A DNA stretch of 5,762 nucleotides from an uncultured Micrococcales bacterium (GTDB lineage Bacteria > Actinomycetota > Actinomycetes > S36-B12 > UBA10799). Where the stretch lies: the NCBI GenBank assembly GCA_937952095.1, contig CALFYG010000002.1, positions 1 to 5,762 on the forward strand. The letters run 5' to 3'. Both the position numbers and the translations under genes were made by a program. This document shows, piece after piece, positions 1 to 5,085 of this stretch. Numbering within the stretch: position 1 is the first letter of the stretch; every line of letters starts with the position of its first letter. Below the pieces are notes generated by a model. That model saw nothing but the letters and a program-made list of their open reading frames with translations. It searched no databases and had not been told where the DNA came from.

Positions 1-140
1 GCCTTGATCTCGAGGGCCACTGGCCACGACTCGACGAGTTCGAAGGCTCGGCGTATCAACGAGTACCCACCCGGGTCACCACCGATCGCGGGATCGTCGA
101 GGCCTGGATCTACGTTCTGGCAGCGGAATCCGACTCCTGA
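1..140 (+). CDS. gamma-glutamylcyclotransferase / AIG2-like protein, C-terminal end (5' partial)
   Basis: The gene enters from the left edge in the frame whose first full codon begins at position 3, and ends at TGA 138-140, leaving 45 residues. The visible protein contains R-L-D-E-F-E-G-S-A-Y-Q-R-V, then an acidic/Gly turn and V-E-A-W-I-Y-V-L near the end. This pattern (L-D-x-F-E-G-x-x-Y-x-R, then a strand with E-A-x-x-Y) is typical of the C-terminal half of the small GGCT/AIG2-like fold. Family members act on gamma-glutamyl amines or peptides, but the substrate cannot be told from this piece. The N-terminal glycine-rich binding loop lies outside the window. The downstream lipoprotein gene is on the same strand 43 bp away, so they may be co-transcribed. 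The family call rests on motif recognition of a short fragment and is moderately sure. Confidence 0.66.
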   Translation, partial: LDLEGHWPRLDEFEGSAYQRVPTRVTTDRGIVEAWIYVLAAESDS

Positions 141-143
141 CGG

Positions 144-163
144 GTGTAGGTTCTGCCCTACAC
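144..163 (+). repeat. inverted repeat between the cyclotransferase and lipoprotein genes
   Basis: GTGTAGG (144-150) and CCTACAC (157-163) form a perfect 7-bp stem with a 6-base loop. It begins 3 bases after the upstream stop codon and ends 8 bases before the GGAGGAG ribosome binding site of the lipoprotein gene. It could be a weak terminator or attenuator, an operator, or a processing hairpin. There is no T-run after it and the stem is short, so no role is assigned. Confidence 0.3.
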
Positions 164-183
164 GCTCTTATGGAGGAGTTCCC

Positions 184-474
184 ATGAAGAAGACCCTGGC
201 ACTCGTCGCCGGTTCCCTCATCGCACTGTCGGCCTGCGGCGGGACGGCGTCAGTCTCCTCCGACGACGTCGCGCAACAGATCAGTGACCAGTTGGCCGCC
301 GAGGTGGGCACAGCACCCGACTCGGTGACCTGTCCGAGCGACCTGACCGCTGAGGTGGGAGCGACAGTGACCTGCGAATTGACGGCTGACGGTCAAACCC
401 TGCCCGTCACCGCCACAGTCACGTCAGTGGACGGCTCGACGGTCAACTTCGACATCCAGGTCGCCGACTCCTGA
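184..474 (+). CDS. small DUF4333-type secreted lipoprotein
   Basis: A 96-residue protein of unknown function. Residues 1-18 are a lipoprotein signal: M-K-K, a hydrophobic stretch, then the lipobox L-S-A-C with Cys18 as the probable lipidated residue, so the mature protein should sit on the outer face of the membrane. The mature part has two further cysteines (50 and 64) in the arrangement V-T-C-P-x-x-L ... V-G-A-x-V-T-C, followed by D-G and T-V-T-S-V-D-G. This is the layout of the DUF4333 family, common in actinobacterial lipoproteins, where the two cysteines probably form a disulfide. ATG 184 is chosen because GGAGGAG at 172-178 lies 5 bases upstream and the signal peptide starts there; the open frame extends further upstream, but that part has no protein character. 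The stop is 4 bp from the stop of the convergent phosphodiesterase gene. Confidence 0.87.
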   Translation: MKKTLALVAGSLIALSACGGTASVSSDDVAQQISDQLAAEVGTAPDSVTCPSDLTAEVGATVTCELTADGQTLPVTATVTSVDGSTVNFDIQVADS

Positions 475-478
475 GAGG

Positions 479-2035
479 TCAGCCCACCCGGACCTTGACG
501 TCCTGGCCGGGCAGGCTCTGTGAGCGGCCCTTGCGGCTCGGGGCCGGCGGGGGGCCTTCTTTGCTGTCGACCCACTCCGAACTCGAGGGCTTCAGTTTCT
601 TGGTGGCGGTCACCCCGACCATCCAGGAGCGCTCCGGGACGTAGCCGTCCAGGATGTCCTTGCGGACCTTGACGGTCAGTGAGAACCCGCCGTCCTTGCC
701 CGCGCGGAACTTGCGTCGAAGATCCCCGACGTCCTCACCTCGTCCACGCAACCATCCGGCACCGTTTCGCAGTGGGACCCACTTGGCGCCCCTCTGCCGC
801 TCCATCACGCCGGTGATCCTGGTCCTGGCGTCGCTGGAGACCACCGCTGTGACATTGCGTACGCGGGTCTTCGTGCGCGGTTCGTCGTAGTTCACGGGCA
901 CCACCGTGGCGCGGGTGAACGAATCGCCGCCGAGCCTGACACCGTCGAAACGGGCCACAGTGATGTCCACGCTCTTCGCGTCGGCCATCGGGATGGACGC
1001 CGAGCCGCCCTGGACCCACAGGGTCGGGGCCTCGAGCGGGTCGCCGAAGTCGAATGTGACCGCGTACCAGGAGCCCGCGACCGCGCTCCAGGTGGCGATG
1101 GCGCTGCCGTTCTCCACCCGGCTGGTCAAGTTCGCCGGCCGGTCTCCGGTGCGTTGCCGTGAACGCACGTTCACGCCCAGATCGGGGAAGTCGGTGATCA
1201 CGCCGTCGGCTCCGATGGCCGCGGCCTTGCGGTACGCGTCGCGGCTTCCGCGCAGTGTCCACACATGAACGCCGAGATCGGCTGCGTGTGCCTGCTGGAC
1301 CAGGCTTCGGCGGGCCCGCGTGGTGGGAACCCCCAGCACGTCGGCGAACTGCCGGAAACTCGGGAAGAGGCCCACGTCGTCCGCTCCGACACTACGGGTG
1401 AGGAAGACGAAGCGGTTGCCGATCTGGCCACGCATGGCCTGCAGGTCACCAGGGTTGCTGGACTGCAGCCAGACCCGTGAATCGCGGCGGTCCTCGCCGC
1501 GTGCGCGCATGAGGTTGACGACTCGCGACACCGGGTCGAGCCCATGGGCCTGGAAGTACCCGGACTCCTTGATCTCGAGATAGAGGCCGGCTCCGCGACC
1601 CTGCGCGAAGGAGATCAAGTCGTCGGCGGTGGTGAGGTTCTGCCCGTCCCACTTACGCAGCGTCTGCAACTCCGCCCACGTGAAGTCGTCGACCCAGTAG
1701 CCGGTGTAGTCGATGCCGTTGAATGTGCGGACGGAAGCGCGTCCGGCGAATTCCGGGCGGGACGCGATGTCCGTGACACGACTGAGTTCGATGTCATGAC
1801 ACATGACCAGGCGACCGTCCTTGGACACCACCATGTCGCCTTCAAGGAGGTCAGCGCCCAGACCCACGGCCCGGTCGTATCCGCCCAGCGTGCTCTCAGC
1901 GGCATATACAGGTGCGCCCCGGTGGGCGATGACAAGCATGCCTGAGGCCGGGCGCCCCTCGAGGCCGTAGGCGACGGTCGATCCCGCCGCCACGGCGAGC
2001 AGGACTGCCACGCCCGCGGTTGTCCGCCTACGCAA
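479..2035 (-). CDS. secreted GlpQ-like glycerophosphodiester phosphodiesterase with C-terminal extension
   Basis: A 518-residue protein. Glycerophosphodiester phosphodiesterases hydrolyse glycerophosphodiesters, from deacylated phospholipids or teichoic acids, to sn-glycerol 3-phosphate and an alcohol. Residues 1-24 are M-R-R-R followed by a hydrophobic core, a signal peptide or N-terminal anchor, so it should act outside the cell. The catalytic domain (about 33-290) shows H-R-G-A (38-41), Glu47, E-G-D (65-67), C-H-D with His80, L-E-I-K (153-156), V-W-T (258-260) and G-A-D-G-V-I-T-D-F-P-D (275-285). These are the expected metal ligands and acid/base residues. The R-V-T-D motif (86-89) and the long insertion after it resemble periplasmic GlpQ more than cytosolic UgpQ types. 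The usual Asn before Thr in P-E-N-T is replaced (A-A-E-S-T). Residues about 300-370 look beta-rich and fibronectin-III-like, the remainder is unassigned, and the tail is basic and Pro-rich. TTG 2035 is preferred over the in-frame GTG at 2065 because AAGGAGGT lies 5 bases upstream. Confidence 0.9.
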   Translation of the reverse strand: MRRRTTAGVAVLLAVAAGSTVAYGLEGRPASGMLVIAHRGAPVYAAESTLGGYDRAVGLGADLLEGDMVVSKDGRLVMCHDIELSRVTDIASRPEFAGRASVRTFNGIDYTGYWVDDFTWAELQTLRKWDGQNLTTADDLISFAQGRGAGLYLEIKESGYFQAHGLDPVSRVVNLMRARGEDRRDSRVWLQSSNPGDLQAMRGQIGNRFVFLTRSVGADDVGLFPSFRQFADVLGVPTTRARRSLVQQAHAADLGVHVWTLRGSRDAYRKAAAIGADGVITDFPDLGVNVRSRQRTGDRPANLTSRVENGSAIATWSAVAGSWYAVTFDFGDPLEAPTLWVQGGSASIPMADAKSVDITVARFDGVRLGGDSFTRATVVPVNYDEPRTKTRVRNVTAVVSSDARTRITGVMERQRGAKWVPLRNGAGWLRGRGEDVGDLRRKFRAGKDGGFSLTVKVRKDILDGYVPERSWMVGVTATKKLKPSSSEWVDSKEGPPPAPSRKGRSQSLPGQDVKVRVG

Positions 2036-2040
2036 TTCGC

Positions 2041-2048
2041 ACCTCCTT
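2041..2048 (-). promoter_or_regulatory. ribosome binding site fixing a TTG start for the phosphodiesterase
   Basis: The minus strand reads AAGGAGGT here, a near-perfect anti-16S match, 5 bases before TTG 2035-2033. Starting there gives a clean signal peptide beginning M-R-R-R. The longer in-frame GTG start at 2065 would put this site inside the coding region and begin within a perfect hairpin arm (2064-2086), so it is less likely. Confidence 0.75.
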
Positions 2049-2063
2049 GCGCACCACTGTGCC

Positions 2064-2086
2064 ACGACGAATCCGACGTTCGTCGT
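2064..2086 (-). repeat. 8-bp inverted repeat in the phosphodiesterase leader
   Basis: ACGACGAA (2064-2071) and TTCGTCGT (2079-2086) pair perfectly over 8 bp around a 7-base loop. The nearer arm lies 15 bases upstream of the AAGGAGGT ribosome binding site of the minus-strand phosphodiesterase gene. It would form a stable hairpin in that leader, or a repressor operator in DNA. There is no T-run on the gene side, so an intrinsic terminator is unlikely. Confidence 0.45.
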
Positions 2087-2107
2087 AGCGGCTTCGTTCC
2101 ATATTCA

Positions 2108-2124
2108 CCCGTCGGTGGGACGGG
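2108..2124. repeat. 6-bp inverted repeat in the divergent promoter region
   Basis: CCCGTC (2108-2113) and GACGGG (2119-2124) are perfect complements around a 5-base spacer. They lie between the two ATTMACC-like half sites (2103-2109 and 2125-2131), so the whole block 2103-2131 could be a regulator binding region. The function is not established from sequence. Confidence 0.35.
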
Positions 2125-2191
2125 ATTAACCTCACCCTGCGTCGACCACACATAACGATTAGGTGACCCTTGACCCCGCGAGTGATGTATG

Positions 2192-2204
2192 CATTGGCAC
2201 AATG
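2192..2204. promoter_or_regulatory. operator-like palindrome upstream of the solute-binding protein gene
   Basis: CATTG (2192-2196) and CAATG (2200-2204) form a 13-bp interrupted palindrome with a 3-base centre, 139 bp upstream of the binding-protein start. Size and shape fit a dimeric transcription factor site, for example a local repressor, but 5-bp arms also arise by chance. Confidence 0.22.
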
Positions 2205-2274
2205 GGGGGGAAAATCCGTTGTCCCCTCTCCCACAGATCTGCGAAAGCCGCAAGTCTGGTGCGGCGGGGGAACC

Positions 2275-2324
2275 CGGATTCTTCACGGAATCCGAACAGA
2301 ATGTGCCTGTCCAACAACAGGCAC
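2275..2324 (+). repeat. two consecutive hairpins in the leader of the solute-binding protein gene
   Basis: The first hairpin is CGGATTC (2275-2281) with GAATCCG (2288-2294), a 7-bp perfect stem with a 6-base loop. The second is GTGCCTGT (2303-2310) with ACAGGCAC (2317-2324), an 8-bp perfect stem, again with a 6-base loop. It ends 6 bases before the AAGGGA ribosome binding site (2331-2336). A weaker 5-bp stem, GCCGC/GCGGC (2247-2251 and 2261-2265), lies just upstream. Together they make a structured 5' leader that could affect mRNA stability, translation or attenuation. I could not match it to a known riboswitch class. Confidence 0.45.
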
Positions 2325-2342
2325 TCATAGAAGGGATAGTCC

Positions 2343-3977
2343 ATGCGTGGACTCAGGAAGACCGCCCCGGTGGTGATCGGGGCCAGCGTGATCGCGCTGA
2401 CCCTCGCCGCCTGTGGCGGGTCGTCGGACAGTGGCTCCGGCGGGAGTGGGGGCAGCGACAGCTACGTGACCGTCAACGGTTCCGAGCCGCAGAGCCCGCT
2501 GATCCCGGCGCAGACCCAAGAGACCGGCGGCGGCAACGTCATCGACAGCATGTTCACCGGCCTTGTCACCTACAACCAGGAGACTGCAGCCCCGGAGAAC
2601 GCGGTGGCGACCGCCATCGAATCCACCGACCAGCAGAACTGGACGATCACGATCCGCGACGACTGGACGTTCCAGGACGGCACCCCGGTGACCGCCTCGA
2701 GCTTCGTGGACGCGTGGAACTGGGCCGCCTACGGTCCGAACGCCGCGCTGAACTCCTACTTCTTCGAGCCCATCGAGGGCTTCGCTGAGGTCCAGGGTGA
2801 GTTCGACGAGGAGGGCAACCCCGTCGGCAAGCCCAAGGCCAAGGAAATGACCGGCCTCAAGGTCGTCAGCGACACCGAGTTCACGGTGAAGCTGAGCCGG
2901 CCCAACTCGCAGTTCCCGGTCATGGTCGGTTACTCCGGCTTCGCGCCGATGCCCGAGGTCTTCTTCGAGGACCCCGAGGCGTTCGGCAAGAACCCTGTGG
3001 GTAACGGCCCGTTCCAGTTCGAGAGCTGGGACCCGAAGGTCTCGATCAAGCTGAAGGCGTGGCCGGACTACCCGGGCGCGCAGAAGCCGAGCATCGCCGG
3101 CGTCGACTTCAAGATCTACCAGGACCTCGACGCGGCATGGGCCGACCTGCAGGCCGGCAACCTCGACGTGCTCGACACCATCCCGGACTCCGGTCTGGCC
3201 GGCGGTCAGTACAAGAGCGTTCTCGGTGACCGGGTCGTGGAGCAGCCTGCGGGCATCATCCAGACGATCAGCTTCCCGATCTACGACAAGAAGTTCGAAA
3301 ACGTCGAGCTTCGCAAGGCCATCTCGATGGCCATCGACCGCCAGACGATCATCAACAACGTGTTCAACGGCACGCGTGAGGTCGCCACTGGTTGGGTGTC
3401 CCCGGTCGTCAACGGCTACAAGGCCGGCGTTTGCGGTGAGTACTGCAACTTCGACGCCGCCAAGGCCAAGGAGATGTTCGATGCGGCCGGTGGCTTCGAC
3501 GGCAAGCTCACCCTGGCGTACAACGCCGACGGTGGTCACAAGGGCTGGGTCGACGCGACGTGCGTCAGCATCAGCAACGCGCTGGGTGTGGAGTGCGTCG
3601 GCAAGCCGACCGCGGACTTCGCCACCTTCCGCACGGAGGTCGTGAACAAGGAGATGACCGGCATGTTCCGTACCGGTTGGCAGATGGACTACCCGTCCAT
3701 CGAGAACTTCCTGGTTCCGCTCTACAAGACCGGTGCGTCCGCCAACGACGGTGACTGGTCGAACAAGAAGTTCGACGACCTCATGGACGAGGCGTCGGCC
3801 AAGGCGGGCCAGGAGGGCATCGACCTGTTCCAGCAGGGCGAGGCCGTCCTCGCTGAGGACATGCCCGTCATCCCGATGTGGTACGGCGCGGTCGTGGCCG
3901 GTTACTCCGACACGGTGTCGAACGTGCAGTTCACGCCGTTCTCGCGGGTCAACCTGCTGACGATCGAGAAGAGCTAG
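2343..3977 (+). CDS. ABC transporter solute-binding lipoprotein, family 5 (DppA/OppA-like)
   Basis: A 544-residue extracellular binding protein that captures a peptide or similar solute and delivers it to the membrane permease encoded next door. Residues 1-24 are a lipoprotein signal ending in the lipobox L-A-A-C (Cys24). A Gly/Ser-rich linker (about 25-40) follows, tethering the folded part to the membrane. SBP_bac_5 signatures follow in order: W-T-I-T-I-R-D-D-W-T-F-Q-D-G-T-P-V-T-A (100-118), N-P-V-G-N-G-P-F-Q-F-E-S-W (217-229), L-R-K-A-I-S-M-A-I-D-R (323-333) and G-W-Q-M-D-Y-P (445-451). The length is normal for the family. Cys364/Cys368 and Cys407/Cys418 may form disulfides. ATG 2343 is supported by AAGGGA 6 bases upstream and by the signal peptide. 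Dipeptide and oligopeptide binders cannot be told apart here, and some family 5 proteins bind other ligands. A strong terminator follows the stop, so the protein may be made in excess over the permeases. Confidence 0.93.
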   Translation: MRGLRKTAPVVIGASVIALTLAACGGSSDSGSGGSGGSDSYVTVNGSEPQSPLIPAQTQETGGGNVIDSMFTGLVTYNQETAAPENAVATAIESTDQQNWTITIRDDWTFQDGTPVTASSFVDAWNWAAYGPNAALNSYFFEPIEGFAEVQGEFDEEGNPVGKPKAKEMTGLKVVSDTEFTVKLSRPNSQFPVMVGYSGFAPMPEVFFEDPEAFGKNPVGNGPFQFESWDPKVSIKLKAWPDYPGAQKPSIAGVDFKIYQDLDAAWADLQAGNLDVLDTIPDSGLAGGQYKSVLGDRVVEQPAGIIQTISFPIYDKKFENVELRKAISMAIDRQTIINNVFNGTREVATGWVSPVVNGYKAGVCGEYCNFDAAKAKEMFDAAGGFDGKLTLAYNADGGHKGWVDATCVSISNALGVECVGKPTADFATFRTEVVNKEMTGMFRTGWQMDYPSIENFLVPLYKTGASANDGDWSNKKFDDLMDEASAKAGQEGIDLFQQGEAVLAEDMPVIPMWYGAVVAGYSDTVSNVQFTPFSRVNLLTIEKS

Positions 3978-3989
3978 TCAGTAGTACAA

Positions 3990-4033
3990 CGACTGCGCCC
4001 CCATCGCCGGACCCGGTGGTGGGGGCGCAGTCG
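3990..4033 (+). terminator. strong hairpin terminator after the solute-binding protein gene
   Basis: Positions 3990-4009 pair with 4014-4033 around a 4-base loop. The outer 14 pairs are perfect Watson-Crick, including a C5/G5 block; the inner six include two G-T pairs. The hairpin begins 12 bases after the TAG stop. No T-run follows (the next bases are TGTCCCC), the I-shaped form often seen in actinobacteria. It may end most transcripts after the binding protein and let a minority read through into the permease genes. Confidence 0.82.
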
Positions 4034-4093
4034 TGTCCCCACGGGCGCTTTGTCCGTTCTTGCGCGCCACGTGCGCGAAATCGGGGGGTTGGC

Positions 4094-4123
4094 TGGGCAT
4101 TCACTCCATCGCGTGAGTAGTGT
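4094..4123 (+). promoter_or_regulatory. possible promoter for the permease genes
   Basis: TGGGCA (4094-4099) and TAGTGT (4118-4123), separated by 18 bp, loosely fit a housekeeping -35/-10 pair (TTGACA and TANNNT). A transcript starting near 4130 would have a leader of about 30 bases carrying the ribosome binding site at 4145. The matches are weak; the argument is mostly that a promoter is useful downstream of so strong a terminator. A 5-bp inverted repeat, CGCGC/GCGCG, lies just upstream (4063-4077). Confidence 0.2.
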
Positions 4124-4144
4124 TTGATCGTCATTGATCCAGAT

Positions 4145-4150
4145 AGGAGG
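4145..4150 (+). promoter_or_regulatory. ribosome binding site fixing the permease GTG start
   Basis: AGGAGG lies 8 bases before GTG 4159 but only 2 bases before the other in-frame GTG at 4153. The spacing favours 4159, which gives a protein starting M-G-R-Y-T-I-R-R, the usual beginning of DppB-like permeases. Confidence 0.65.
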
Positions 4151-4158
4151 GGGTGCGT

Positions 4159-5085
4159 GTGGGCCGTTACACGATCCGACGCCTCCTGCAGATGATCCCG
4201 GTCCTGATCGGAACCACCTTCATCATCTACGCGATGGTCTGGGCGCTGCCGGGGGATCCGTTCTCGGGGAAGTGTGGACAGCGCCCTTGTCCGCCGGCCT
4301 ACGTGGCGGAGATGACGGCGAAGTTCAACCTCAACGACCCGCTGCCGGTGCAGTACTTCAAGTACCTGGTGAATCTCCTTCAGGGCAATTTCGGAGAGAG
4401 TTTCTCCGGCCGGCCGGTATGGGACGAGATCATGCAGGCGTTCCCCGTGACCTTCCGCCTCGCACTCATCGCGATCATCTTCGAGATCGTGATCGGCATC
4501 AGCGCAGGTATCCTCGCCGCTCTGAACCGCGGCGGCTTCTGGGACAACCTGGTGCTGATCAGCACCCTGATCGTCATCTCGATCCCGGTGTTCGTGATCG
4601 GCTTCCTGGCCCAGTTCACCTTCGGCATCAAACTGGGCTGGTTCCCGCCCACGGTGGGACCCAATGCGACGGTCTATGAGTTGTTGTTACCCGCTTTCGT
4701 GCTCGCGTCACTGTCGCTGGCCTATGTCGCTCGTCTGATGCGCGCGAACCTGACCGAGAACCTGCGGGCCGACTACGTACGCACCGCGACGTCGAAAGGT
4801 CTGTCCCGGCAGCGGGTCATCGGCCGGCACGCCGTGCGCAACTCCCTGATCCCGGTGGTCACCTTCATCGGTGCGGACTTCGGCGCACTGCTCGGCGGTG
4901 CGATCGTCACCGAGGGCATCTTCAACATCCGCGGAATCGGGGGACTGCTCTACCTGTCGATCCGCACCCGCGAAGGCGCCACCGTGGTCGGGGTGGTCAC
5001 CGTCCTCGTCCTGGTCTTCCTGCTGGTGAACCTCCTCGTCGACATCCTGTACGGCGCGATCGACCCGAGGATCCGTTATGAGTGA
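4159..5085 (+). CDS. ABC transporter permease, DppB/OppB-like
   Basis: A 308-residue inner-membrane subunit of a peptide-type ABC importer; with its DppC-like partner it forms the translocation path. The N-terminus Y-T-I-R-R-L-L-Q-M-I-P-V and the periplasmic G-D-P-F ... F-N-L-N-D-P-L-P-V-Q-Y and G-N-F-G-E-S-F motifs are typical of the DppB branch. Hydrophobic segments appear at about 9-31, 98-121, 130-157, 175-194, 228-250 and 276-299, giving the expected six helices. The ATPase-contacting EAA loop reads D-Y-V-R-T-A-T-S-K-G-L-S (205-216) and ends at H-A-V-R-N-S-L-I-P-V-V (224-234). Length is normal. Cys39 and Cys44 in the first periplasmic loop form an unassigned pair. GTG 4159 is preferred; GTG 4153 would add two residues. 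The stop overlaps the next start by 8 bp (5078-5085), which suggests translational coupling. Confidence 0.92.
   Translation: MGRYTIRRLLQMIPVLIGTTFIIYAMVWALPGDPFSGKCGQRPCPPAYVAEMTAKFNLNDPLPVQYFKYLVNLLQGNFGESFSGRPVWDEIMQAFPVTFRLALIAIIFEIVIGISAGILAALNRGGFWDNLVLISTLIVISIPVFVIGFLAQFTFGIKLGWFPPTVGPNATVYELLLPAFVLASLSLAYVARLMRANLTENLRADYVRTATSKGLSRQRVIGRHAVRNSLIPVVTFIGADFGALLGGAIVTEGIFNIRGIGGLLYLSIRTREGATVVGVVTVLVLVFLLVNLLVDILYGAIDPRIRYE

Larger units (their letters stand above)
2036..2342. other. divergent intergenic region with several inverted repeats, no gene
   Basis: This 307-bp stretch lies between the start codons of the divergent phosphodiesterase and solute-binding protein genes, and should hold both promoters. 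I see no credible protein in it. It contains perfect inverted repeats at 2064-2086, 2108-2124, 2192-2204, 2275-2294 and 2303-2324, listed separately. ATTCACC (2103-2109) and ATTAACC (2125-2131) are a loose direct repeat exactly 22 bp apart. TTGACC at 2170-2175 could be a plus-strand -35 element, but no good -10 hexamer lies 16-19 bp after it, so no promoter is called. A run of seven G (2204-2210) followed by four A is the most error-prone spot for sequencing. Confidence 0.7.

Noticed and set aside
4..183. Upstream extension of the lipoprotein gene frame to near position 4
   Set aside because: This stretch overlaps the end of the cyclotransferase-like gene in another frame and lacks protein character. 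The start at 184 has both a strong ribosome binding site and a proper lipoprotein signal.
475..496. Possible shared terminator between the convergent lipoprotein and phosphodiesterase genes
   Set aside because: Only a 5-bp stem (AGGTC at 476-480 with GACCT at 491-495) and a 10-base loop can be formed, with no T-run, which is too weak to call.
2194..2210. TTGGCAC resembling the -24 element of a sigma-54 promoter
   Set aside because: There is no TTGC-like -12 element at the right spacing, only a run of G, and sigma-54 is generally absent from actinobacteria.
2235..2295. Resemblance of GCGGGGGAACC and nearby bases to part of the ydaO/c-di-AMP riboswitch
   Set aside because: The match is limited to one short segment. 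The later conserved parts of that riboswitch (the GGGGTGAATC-like and GACAGCTAAC-like elements) are absent, and the space before the start codon is too short for the full fold. An Infernal search with RF00379 would settle it.
1615..2328. A 237-codon minus-strand frame overlapping the phosphodiesterase start and the intergenic region
   Set aside because: It is an out-of-frame shadow of the phosphodiesterase gene, rich in Ser, Arg and Pro, with no good ribosome binding site; the true frame has the catalytic motifs.
2325..3539. A 404-codon open frame on the minus strand opposite the solute-binding protein gene
   Set aside because: It mirrors the high-GC codon pattern of the real gene. Its translation is a low-complexity mix rich in Val, Leu, Asp, Arg and Gly with no family motif, and the plus strand encodes an unmistakable SBP_bac_5 protein over the same bases.
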